DNA from: Sulfurimonas sp. | GTDB lineage: Bacteria; Campylobacterota; Campylobacteria; Campylobacterales; Sulfurimonadaceae | DNA: 18,267 bases | Reading direction: 5' to 3' | Assembly (NCBI RefSeq): GCF_023229025.1 | Contig: NZ_JALOAA010000037.1 | Span: 1-18,267 of the forward strand | Shown: positions 6,439 through 13,336 of the stretch, one piece after another | Layout: every line of letters starts with the position of its first letter | Position numbering within the stretch: position 1 is the first letter of the stretch | Notes under the pieces: generated by a model | Databases searched by the model: none | Seen by the model: only the letters and a program-made list of their open reading frames with translations | What the model was told of the DNA's origin: nothing | Made by a program: the position numbers and the translations under genes

Positions 6439-7646
6439 GTCTATTATCTTATGAAACTAGTCAAAACATGCTTGACTTACTACATGTCAACTCCTCAAGA
6501 AGCGAGAATGTAGCGCTCGGCGCATCTCTTGGAAGAGTTTTAGCACAGGACATTATTGCTAAATATAATGACCCTCAGTTCCCTACCGCTTCAATGGACG
6601 GTTATGCAGTTATTCATAGTGATTTAGGGAACAAAAGCATAACTATTCTCGGAGATAATCCTGCAGGAAGTGATGAGAAGAGAACTATAAAGAGCGGGGA
6701 GTGTATAAAAACATTTACAGGCTCAAAGATGCCAAGTGGCGCCGATACGCTTATTCAGATAGAGAATGTAAGTGTAGATAACGGCAAAATTACAGTAGAT
6801 AAAACAGTTCCTCTTGGTAATGCAGTTCGCCCTATCGCGGAGGGGTATAAAGCTGGAGATGTGCTTATAAAAAAAGGGACAAAGATAGGTTTTGCAGAGA
6901 TAGGTGTTATGGCTGCGCTTAACCGTGTGATGGTAAAAGTGGCACTAAAGCCGCGTGTTGCAGTTATCTCAACAGGAAGCGAGATTTTAGATCTTGGTGT
7001 AAATAGTACAAATCCTTCTCAAATAAGAAGCTCAAATAATTACACGCTAGCGGCACTTTTTGAACAAGCCGGTGCCGAGGTTATCCAACTTGGAACGGTA
7101 GGAGATGATAGAGAGAGCATCATGGAGACGTTTGAAAATGCACTCTTAAGCGCTGATATACTTGTGAGTACAGGAGGTGTTAGTGTCGGGGATTATGATT
7201 TTGTAAAAGATATAGTTCCACGAATCGGTGCAGAAGTTGTTTATAAAGGTGTTGCAATTAAACCCGGTAAACATATATTGGTTGCACAAAGAGAAGATAA
7301 ATTTGTTCTGGCACTTCCCGGGTTTGCTTACTCATCAACGGTTACGGCAATACTCTATGCGCTTCCTTTGATTGCGAAGATGCTTGGACGCAAAAGTGCA
7401 TATAAAACCGTAGCGGCGAAACTTAGTGAAGATTTTACAAAAAGAAGCAAGCTTACAGAGTTTACGGCATGCGGTGTGGAGATAATTGACGGCGAATATT
7501 TTGTAAATTTTAAAGATAAAAAAGTCGGAAGTTCAGCGATACTTACTAACATGCTAAACGGTAGTGCGTTAATGATTACGGGTGAAGAAGACGGTAACCT
7601 CTCAAAGGACACTTTTGTAAATGTAATTCTTTTAGAGAATTTTTAG
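6435..7646 (+). CDS. moeA: Molybdopterin molybdenumtransferase MoeA
   Basis: 403 aa, full length. It inserts molybdate into adenylylated molybdopterin to give the active cofactor. Visible motifs in order: TASMDGYA (51-58, with the conserved Asp55), STGSE (179-183), TGGVSVGDYD (246-255), KPGK (276-279) and LPGFAYS (294-300), then a small C-terminal beta domain from about residue 325. In most homologues the last motif reads LPGNPVS, so the FAY version is a local variant seen in some lineages. It is the last gene of the moaD-moaE-moeA operon. The cofactor would serve molybdoenzymes such as nitrate reductase or SoxC, none of which is in the window. Confidence 0.94.
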   Translation: MSLLSYETSQNMLDLLHVNSSRSENVALGASLGRVLAQDIIAKYNDPQFPTASMDGYAVIHSDLGNKSITILGDNPAGSDEKRTIKSGECIKTFTGSKMPSGADTLIQIENVSVDNGKITVDKTVPLGNAVRPIAEGYKAGDVLIKKGTKIGFAEIGVMAALNRVMVKVALKPRVAVISTGSEILDLGVNSTNPSQIRSSNNYTLAALFEQAGAEVIQLGTVGDDRESIMETFENALLSADILVSTGGVSVGDYDFVKDIVPRIGAEVVYKGVAIKPGKHILVAQREDKFVLALPGFAYSSTVTAILYALPLIAKMLGRKSAYKTVAAKLSEDFTKRSKLTEFTACGVEIIDGEYFVNFKDKKVGSSAILTNMLNGSALMITGEEDGNLSKDTFVNVILLENF

Positions 7647-7672
7647 AGTTTATATAAAGTTTATACAGTTTA
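7647..7672 (+). repeat. Three direct AGTTTA(T/G)A repeats upstream of the DsrE operon
   Basis: AGTTTA starts at 7647, 7658 and 7667 (spacings 11 and 9 bp), followed by an inverted TAAACT at 7675-7680. Direct repeats about one helical turn apart are the usual binding pattern of OmpR/PhoB-type regulators, and such a regulator is encoded two genes downstream. Autoregulation is inference; the DNA is A/T-rich and chance is possible. Confidence 0.4.
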
Positions 7673-7680
7673 GATAAACT
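7660..7680 (+). promoter_or_regulatory. 21-bp box shared with the soxX upstream region (copy 1)
   Basis: This 21-bp segment, beginning TTTATAC and ending GATAAACT, matches 11107-11127 in 15 of 21 positions, including an identical 8-mer GATAAACT at the same register. It ends 30 nt before the ATG of the DsrE-like gene; the soxX copy ends 31 nt before its ATG. It could be an operator or a shared promoter with TAAACT as a weak -10. Confidence 0.45.
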
Positions 7681-7710
7681 ATTTTTAAATTTATAATAAA
7701 AGGATTTGAG

Positions 7711-8178
7711 ATGCTAAAGAGAGTTATAGTTGTTTTTATTGTTTTTTTATCCATAGTTAGAGCCGATACCGATCTTAAAAAGGCTGTTTTTGATTTAACA
7801 ACATCTGATTTAACGACATTTGAAAGTAGAGTCATTAAGGGAGTAGCCTTTAATAAAGCTCACTACGAGAGCAAGTTTCAAGAGTTAGATATTATAGTAG
7901 TTATACATGGCGGTGCATATAAATTTTTTGTTAAAGATTTAACAAAAACAAAGTACAAAAATGACAAAAAAATCCTTAGCGCATCAAAAGAGATTGAGCA
8001 AAGACTTACCTCACTTATAAAAACATATAATGTAAAATTTCAAGTTTGCGGCGTAGGTTTAAAAAAGAACGAGATTGACGAAGAGAATATTTATAACTTC
8101 GTAGAAGTAATTCCCAGCGCTATGGTAGGTCTTATAGATGCCCAAAGTAGCGGATATGCCTATATTCCTGTTGATTAA
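7711..8178 (+). CDS. Exported DsrE-family-like protein
   Basis: 155 aa with a signal peptide (residues 1-18, ending in VRA). The mature part has DsrE/DsrF-like fold marks: a beta strand with VVIHGGAYKFFVKD (63-76), a predicted helix with IEQRLTSLI, QVCGVGL with the single mature Cys113, and VGLIDAQSSGYAYIPV at the end. DsrE-type proteins carry sulfur or bind thiol compounds; in this small exported group the lone Cys is the likely reactive residue. ATG follows AAAAGGA. It is first of an operon-like run with the sensor, regulator and kinase, 10 nt before the sensor gene. A role as periplasmic sulfur sensor or carrier feeding the signal system is inference. Confidence 0.8.
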   Translation: MLKRVIVVFIVFLSIVRADTDLKKAVFDLTTSDLTTFESRVIKGVAFNKAHYESKFQELDIIVVIHGGAYKFFVKDLTKTKYKNDKKILSASKEIEQRLTSLIKTYNVKFQVCGVGLKKNEIDEENIYNFVEVIPSAMVGLIDAQSSGYAYIPVD

Positions 8179-8188
8179 CTAATAAAGC

Positions 8189-9283
8189 ATGTTAAAAAAA
8201 ATAGTCCCAGTTTTTCTTGTAATCATAGCTATTCTTCTTTATATTCTTTTTTCTGTTAGGTATGCGATAGACAATCAGAAGATAAATCATGTTTTAGATA
8301 AGTTCATTTTGACGCTTGAAGCCCAGATTAAAAATGAGAAGATGGATGCTCTTAAGATGGCTATATCTCTCTCTAGAAACAGTGCTTTAGTTGATGCACT
8401 AGAGAATGACGATGAAGATCTGGGCTATAAGATACTCTCAGATATTACAAATGAGATTAAAGAAGAGACAGGCATAAATATAAGAGTGCAGATGTTGACA
8501 GATGATTACCATATATTTGCTCGTAGCTGGGATGATGTTTATACAGGGATGCCGCTGGAGGATTACAGAAGAGATCTTGAATATTTTAAATTTAATAAAA
8601 CTCCAAGATCATCAATAGAGACGGGAAGACTTTTGAGCATCAAAACAACAGTTCCCGTTTTTAAGAATGACAGGTTGCTGGGTTTTATTGAAATTATCAG
8701 CTTTTTTGATGCAATTACAGAGTTTTTTAAAAAAATGGGTATTGATTTGTATGTTCTAATGGATGACAAATATTATAATATAGCTGTTTTTATGCAAGAA
8801 AACAAGACCGTAGACAAGTATATTATTGCAAATAGAAACTATAACTATAACAATATAGAGCTATTAAAAAATATAAACTTTAAAAATCTTAAAACCGACA
8901 GAATGTTGCAGGTTGACGATAACTATATTTTTTATGAAAATATGTTTAACGGTAGTGGAGAGTCTGTCGGTATGTTCGCTTTTGTTTTGACACAAAAGTA
9001 TTTAAATTATTTTAAAGAGGATCGAGATGAGGCGTCATTTCTTATAAGTTTAGTAAAGAGCTCCCTCTATGATGTAGCCAATGATATAAGTCATGATAAT
9101 AAATCAAAAGATTTTATTGATCTTAAAACACTTCTTGAGCTAAAAGAGCAAGTTCCAAAAGAGCAAAGAGAGGAGTATAAATATAGAGCGTATCAGAAGC
9201 TAGAGAAGTATAGCAAAGAGGAGTTGATAGAGTTGATGTTAGAGCAAAAAATAGTAAAGAAAATTGATGGAAAGATAAAATGA
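8189..9283 (+). CDS. Membrane-anchored sensor protein, Cache-like, no output domain
   Basis: 364 aa. One transmembrane segment near the N-terminus (about residues 5-27), then a long region resembling a double-Cache periplasmic sensor, including HIFARSWDDVYTGMPLEDYR (positions 110-129), a type of motif common in bacterial periplasmic sensors, and IKTTVPVFKNDRLLGFIEII. I see no second membrane segment and no kinase, methyl-accepting, GGDEF or other output domain. The last 60 residues are strongly charged and helical. Its stop overlaps the regulator's ATG (ATGA at 9280-9283), so it is made with the regulator and kinase and probably passes a signal to the kinase, whose own extracytoplasmic loop is small. 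The ribosome site is weak, which suggests coupling to the DsrE gene. The exact Cache subfamily is uncertain. Confidence 0.7.
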   Translation: MLKKIVPVFLVIIAILLYILFSVRYAIDNQKINHVLDKFILTLEAQIKNEKMDALKMAISLSRNSALVDALENDDEDLGYKILSDITNEIKEETGINIRVQMLTDDYHIFARSWDDVYTGMPLEDYRRDLEYFKFNKTPRSSIETGRLLSIKTTVPVFKNDRLLGFIEIISFFDAITEFFKKMGIDLYVLMDDKYYNIAVFMQENKTVDKYIIANRNYNYNNIELLKNINFKNLKTDRMLQVDDNYIFYENMFNGSGESVGMFAFVLTQKYLNYFKEDRDEASFLISLVKSSLYDVANDISHDNKSKDFIDLKTLLELKEQVPKEQREEYKYRAYQKLEKYSKEELIELMLEQKIVKKIDGKIK

Positions 9284-9933
9284 GAATATTACTTTTAGAA
9301 GATGAATTCTCTTTGAGAATAAGTATAAAAGAGTTTTTAGAGGATATAAATTACGAGGTGGATGATTATGCTGACGGATTAGATGCATATGACGCTATAT
9401 ACTCAAAATCATATGATTTGCTTCTCTTAGATGTAAACGTTCCCTCCATGAATGGTTTTGAGCTACTTCAAAGTATACGAAAAGATAACAATAAGACGCC
9501 TGCTATATTTTTAACCTCTATGACAGACATGGATAACTTTAATGAGGGGTATAAAAAGGGGTGTTGTGACTATATTCGCAAACCTTTTGATCTTCTTGAG
9601 CTAGAGCTTAGAATAAAACAGGCAATACGAAGCTTTTATCTTGATGATAGTGAGCAGATTATTATTAATGAAACCATCTCCTACGACATGTTAAAAGGTA
9701 AACTAATGCTAGAGGGCAAGGAGGTGGTTCTTAGAAAAATAGAGAAAGATATACTAGAGCTGCTTCTAAAAAATAAAAATAGTGTCGTCTCTATGCAGAT
9801 GTTTCAAGAGTATGTCTGGGAGGATTATGTTGAGCCCGCAACTATTCGAGTTCAGGTAAACAACTTAAAGCAAAAACTCCCAGAGCATATTATTCAAAAC
9901 AGAAGAGGCTTGGGGTATATCATTGAACGATAA
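9280..9933 (+). CDS. OmpR-family response regulator
   Basis: 217 aa, normal for the family. Receiver domain at 1-115 with acidic residues Glu7/Asp8, phospho-acceptor Asp51 in LLLLDVNVPSMNG, Thr79 and Lys101 (RKPF). The C-terminal winged helix, about 125-217, ends with the usual ATIRVQVNNLKQKLPEHIIQNRRGLGYII. It should bind DNA as a dimer at direct repeats after phosphorylation by the kinase next door. It overlaps the sensor gene by 4 nt and the kinase gene by 11 nt. The likely targets are its own operon and the sox genes, judging from the shared upstream boxes; that link is inference. Confidence 0.95.
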   Translation: MRILLLEDEFSLRISIKEFLEDINYEVDDYADGLDAYDAIYSKSYDLLLLDVNVPSMNGFELLQSIRKDNNKTPAIFLTSMTDMDNFNEGYKKGCCDYIRKPFDLLELELRIKQAIRSFYLDDSEQIIINETISYDMLKGKLMLEGKEVVLRKIEKDILELLLKNKNSVVSMQMFQEYVWEDYVEPATIRVQVNNLKQKLPEHIIQNRRGLGYIIER

Positions 9934-11092
9934 ATATTATGCCCTAAGGTATGCTTACATATATACGGCTTTAGTAGCTGCTATTTTATTGGCACCCTTG
10001 TTTTTATACACGACGCATACAAAAGGCATCTACGATGCAAAAAATGAGATAGAGCTAAAAAAAAGAGCCTATCTGATTTTAAAAATAATGCAAGAGCATA
10101 ATGTAGATAAAGAGTACTTTGAATATCCAAGATTTAAAACGTTTAAATCAGGACTTTATGATTTACAACAAAAGAAGATATTCTCTTTAATTAAGAAACC
10201 TATTAAATATTTTAAAGAGGGATACCAAGTAGACGATGGAGATGCTTACTATATTTTAGAGCTTCCAAAGGGTAGATATTTTAATGCAAAGTACCTTGTT
10301 GTAAACAATGAGCTCTCATACTATGAAGTTTATGAAAGGGCACTTTTTATTCTTCTTTCAATTGTCATGCTTATTTTCATACTTAGTATATTTTTTCTAA
10401 ATAGGTTTGCCCAACCGTTTAAAGATGTCAATAAAAAACTAGACCACTTTATAAAAGACTCCATCCATGAGATAAATACTCCTATTGCTGTTATGAATAT
10501 AAATATAGAGTTATATACCAGAAAACATGGAACAAATAAGTATATGCAGAGAATTAAAGCTTCCGCAAAAACACTCTCTAATATCTATAATGACATGGAG
10601 TATCTTATTAAGCAAGATAGGCATGATTATGAAAAAGAGCATATTGATATGGCTAAATTTTTGCAAGAGCGCATAGAGTACTTCTTGGAGGTGGCTCTTA
10701 TGAAGAATATTAAACTGTTGGGAAATATTCAAGAGGAGATTTTTTTATCTATGAACCCAAAACAGTTTCAACGTTTAGTTGATAACAACATCTCAAATGC
10801 TATTAAATACTCTTATGAAGAGAGTGTTGTTGAGGTAAGTCTTCAGATGCAAGAAGATGGGAGCTGCTTGTTGTCCTTTAGAGATTATGGAATAGGGATA
10901 GAAGATGTCGATAAAATCTTCAATCGATACTACCGTGAAAATAGACAAACAGGTGGGTTTGGTATCGGTTTAAACATCGTTAATTCTATAATAAAAAAGG
11001 CAAATATAGAGATTTGCATTGATTCTGCACTAAAAAAAGGGACTACCTTTACTTACAAATTCCCCAAAAACATTATTTTTATAGAAAAATAG
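9923..11092 (+). CDS. Sensor histidine kinase
   Basis: 389 aa. Two transmembrane segments, about residues 12-30 and 139-160, enclose a small periplasmic domain of some 105 residues. The phospho-acceptor is His182 in KDSIHEINTPIAV (the usual F/L is replaced by I), followed by the ATPase domain with N-box NNISNAIKYS (288-297), G1 DYGIGIED (321-328) and G2 GGFGIGL (344-350). No HAMP domain is obvious between membrane segment 2 and the H-box, which is unusually short. The frame opens with TTG at 9923 inside the regulator gene, 11 nt of overlap, with GGCTTGGGG just upstream. It partners the regulator and probably the Cache-like protein. Confidence 0.93.
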   Translation: MNDKYYALRYAYIYTALVAAILLAPLFLYTTHTKGIYDAKNEIELKKRAYLILKIMQEHNVDKEYFEYPRFKTFKSGLYDLQQKKIFSLIKKPIKYFKEGYQVDDGDAYYILELPKGRYFNAKYLVVNNELSYYEVYERALFILLSIVMLIFILSIFFLNRFAQPFKDVNKKLDHFIKDSIHEINTPIAVMNINIELYTRKHGTNKYMQRIKASAKTLSNIYNDMEYLIKQDRHDYEKEHIDMAKFLQERIEYFLEVALMKNIKLLGNIQEEIFLSMNPKQFQRLVDNNISNAIKYSYEESVVEVSLQMQEDGSCLLSFRDYGIGIEDVDKIFNRYYRENRQTGGFGIGLNIVNSIIKKANIEICIDSALKKGTTFTYKFPKNIIFIEK

Positions 11093-11106
11093 GATTTTAT
11101 ATTCAT

Positions 11107-11127
11107 TTTACACTCTACTGATAAACT
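11107..11127 (+). promoter_or_regulatory. 21-bp box shared with the DsrE operon upstream region (copy 2)
   Basis: Begins TTTACAC and ends GATAAACT. It matches 7660-7680 in 15 of 21 positions at the same distance from the start codon, within one base. The sequence between box and gene is also alike (AAATTTA and a GGA ribosome site followed by GATG). It lies in the 66-bp gap between the kinase and soxX, where a sox promoter is expected. Confidence 0.45.
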
Positions 11128-11158
11128 GCTCCTTGAAATTTAAAAAATAGGAGTGTAG

Positions 11159-11683
11159 ATGAAGAAAAGTTTGACATTATCACTACTTCTTGGAGTCTCT
11201 CTTTTAGCAGCTGATTACAGTGGTGTTATAGAGGTACCGGATGCCAGCAAGATAATAGAGAAAGATCTTTTAGCACCTGTAGGTATTTATAAAATGCCTA
11301 AGGGTTGTATAACTGATGATCCAAAAGCGATAGCAAGAGGCTCATTTATGTTTCACAACTTAAATGGAGAAAATGCTAAAGGTGAGGCACCCGAGGGACT
11401 AAAGAAAGTAGATGCGCATGGGAAAAACAAGCAGTATGGAAATTGTGTTGCTTGTCATAACATTGAAGGCGCAATTGGCGGAGGAAATATAGGTCCTGAT
11501 TTAACGGCATATAATGATGTATATGTAAAATCAGGGATAAGAGATCATCAATTTGTTTATCAAAAGACTGCTGATCCAAGAGTAGATAACCCAAATACAA
11601 ACATGACGGTTAACTTGACAACAAAGTTATTTAATGAAAGAGAGATATGTGATATTACATCATATATTTTATCTCCAAAATAA
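11159..11683 (+). CDS. soxX: SoxX, c-type cytochrome subunit of SoxXA
   Basis: 174 aa with a signal peptide (cut near Ala17/Ala18). One heme c site, Cys96-Val-Ala-Cys99-His100, followed by GNIGPDLTAY and a likely axial Met149 in TNMTVNL, as in other SoxX proteins. Together with SoxA it oxidatively couples a reduced sulfur compound to the carrier SoxYZ in the periplasm and takes up the electrons. ATG follows TAGGAG. It is the first gene of the soxXYZAB run; the preceding 66-bp gap carries the 21-bp box. Confidence 0.94.
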   Translation: MKKSLTLSLLLGVSLLAADYSGVIEVPDASKIIEKDLLAPVGIYKMPKGCITDDPKAIARGSFMFHNLNGENAKGEAPEGLKKVDAHGKNKQYGNCVACHNIEGAIGGGNIGPDLTAYNDVYVKSGIRDHQFVYQKTADPRVDNPNTNMTVNLTTKLFNEREICDITSYILSPK

Positions 11684-11697
11684 AAAAAGGAAAGAGA

Positions 11698-12168
11698 ATG
11701 CAAAGAAGAGATTTTTTAAGAAATTTAGGTGTTGGAGCAGCCGGTGCTGTTATTCTTCCATCTGTTAGTTTTGCAGCGGATGCACCAAAACCAAAGGGTT
11801 CAAATGTTTTGTCGTACAAAGATGCACTAAAAGCAGTAACAGGCGGTAAAACTGCCGAAGTGTCTGCAAAAGTTAATCTAAAAGTACCTGAAATTGCTGA
11901 AAATGGAGCAGTTGTTCCTGTAACGGTTGAGATTGATTACCCTATGACGGATAGCAACTACGTAAAAGCAATCCATGTGCTTACAGAAAAAAACGCAAAC
12001 TCTCGCTGTATTGATGTTCATCTGTCACCTGCTAATGGAAAAGCCATGCTTGCAACACGTGTTAAATTAGGTGAAACACAAGAGATTGTAGCTATAGCTG
12101 AGTTAAGCAACGGAACATTTCTAATGGCTTCTCAGAGCGTTAAAGTAACTATAGGTGGATGTGGTTGA
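11698..12168 (+). CDS. soxY: SoxY, sulfur carrier subunit
   Basis: 156 aa. Tat-type signal with RRDFLR at residues 3-8 and a hydrophobic stretch ending AAGAVILPSVSFAADA, so SoxY, together with leaderless SoxZ, should be exported folded. SoxY holds the growing sulfur intermediate on a C-terminal Cys, normally in GGCGG. Here the protein ends GGCG (Cys155, final Gly156), one Gly short; the stop TGA follows at once. The rest of the Ig-like fold is typical, including PVTVEIDYPMTDSNYVKAIH. ATG follows AAAGGAAAG. Confidence 0.93.
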   Translation: MQRRDFLRNLGVGAAGAVILPSVSFAADAPKPKGSNVLSYKDALKAVTGGKTAEVSAKVNLKVPEIAENGAVVPVTVEIDYPMTDSNYVKAIHVLTEKNANSRCIDVHLSPANGKAMLATRVKLGETQEIVAIAELSNGTFLMASQSVKVTIGGCG

Positions 12169-12216
12169 TTCACTCACATGTCAATAATAGAGAACAAAAA
12201 ATAAAAGGATAATAAA

Positions 12217-12552
12217 ATGGCAAAAAGAAAATCGTTGATCAAAATCAAACCAAAAAGCTACAAAGACGGTGAAGTCGTAAAGGTGAGTTTTATGGTTATG
12301 CATCCTATGGAAACAGGTTTGCGTAAAGATAAAAAAACAAAAGAGCTTATCCCTGCCGAATACATTAAAAAAGTAGTATTTGAATACAAAGGCAAAGTTA
12401 TTACAACTATGAATGTCTGGGAGACACTCTCTGTAAATCCAGTATTTACGACTTATATGAAGATTGATGGAGCCGGAGAACTAAAAGTAATATTTACAGA
12501 TAGCAAAGGTGAAGTTCAAGAGACAGTAGCAAAGATTAAACCAAAAGGGTAA
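12217..12552 (+). CDS. soxZ: SoxZ, partner of SoxY
   Basis: 111 aa with no signal peptide, as expected for a subunit carried out with SoxY. The Ig-like pattern is clear: VKVSFMVMHPMETGLRKDK, then AEYIKKVVFEYKGKVI, and the end LKVIFTDSKGEVQETVAKI. ATG follows AAAAGGAT. There is a 48-bp gap after soxY without a clear terminator, and soxA begins 3 nt past its stop. Confidence 0.95.
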   Translation: MAKRKSLIKIKPKSYKDGEVVKVSFMVMHPMETGLRKDKKTKELIPAEYIKKVVFEYKGKVITTMNVWETLSVNPVFTTYMKIDGAGELKVIFTDSKGEVQETVAKIKPKG

Positions 12553-12555
12553 ATA

Positions 12556-13326
12556 ATGAAAAAAGGTATGCAAATAGTACTCTGTGTTACTCTTCTTTCA
12601 TCATTAACTTTTGCAAGTGAGCAGTTTGCAATGAGTGATGCAGATAGAGCAATGTATGAGGAGCTATTAGAAAATAATCCGGCAGACATGATGCTTGCAG
12701 AGGGTTCAGAGTTTTTAGATGAGCTTGGTGGAGAGAGTGCACTTGCTAAATATTTAGGTGTTTCAGAAGATGCTTTACCATCATATATAGCCGGTTTTCC
12801 TAGATATATTGAAAAGTTTAAAATGGTTGTAAGCATTGATCAGATGCTTCAAGGTATGATGCATGATAGCGGGCAAAAACCATATGCATTGAAAAGCTCA
12901 GAGATGTTTAATATGTCCTCATATGTAAAAGCATTAGCAAATGATGAAGAAATCAATATTGATGTAAATGCTAACAAGCACATGAAGGAGGCTTATGCAC
13001 TTGGAAAAGTAGTTTTTGAAACAAAAAGAGGCGCTAGAGGACTCTCTTGTTTGAGCTGCCATAATCCAAGTGTTATAGGCGGAATTTTACGAACACAACC
13101 GCTTCCTGATATTTCAGCTAAAGGAAATGCTTCAGCTGCAACATGGCCGGCGTACAGAATGACAAAGTCAGCTCTTGCAACGCTTCAAAAAAGATTTCAA
13201 GGGTGCATGAATAACGCTCTGCTAGCAGTTATTCCACTTGGCTCAAAAGAGATGACGGCACTAGAGGTCTATTTTACAGACGAGGCAAAGGGTGCGACTA
13301 TCGCTCTGCCAGGTTTAAAGAGATAA
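12556..13326 (+). CDS. soxA: SoxA, mono-heme catalytic cytochrome subunit
   Basis: 256 aa with a signal peptide (MKKGMQIVLCVTLLSSLTFA). Only one CxxCH is present (Cys165, Cys168, His169 in SCLSCHN), which makes this the single-heme type; two-heme SoxA proteins have another site nearer the N-terminus. Cys217 in RFQGCMNNALL is in the place of the cysteine that binds the active-site heme and is modified to a persulfide in characterised SoxA. The end, PLGSKEMTALEVYFT, is typical. The start is set by AAAAGGG at the end of soxZ; an alternative ATG at codon 5 would shorten the basic n-region. Confidence 0.94.
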   Translation: MKKGMQIVLCVTLLSSLTFASEQFAMSDADRAMYEELLENNPADMMLAEGSEFLDELGGESALAKYLGVSEDALPSYIAGFPRYIEKFKMVVSIDQMLQGMMHDSGQKPYALKSSEMFNMSSYVKALANDEEINIDVNANKHMKEAYALGKVVFETKRGARGLSCLSCHNPSVIGGILRTQPLPDISAKGNASAATWPAYRMTKSALATLQKRFQGCMNNALLAVIPLGSKEMTALEVYFTDEAKGATIALPGLKR

Positions 13327-13336
13327 GGGAGTATAG

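Noticed and set aside
7355..7612. Minus-strand frame of 85 codons inside moeA, and similar frames at 43, 710, 1538, 5331, 7650, 8563, 10511, 11376, 12516, 15648, 16195 and 17535.
   Set aside because: They lie opposite or across well-supported genes, have no ribosome sites or family-like motifs, and are explained by the coding strand's composition.
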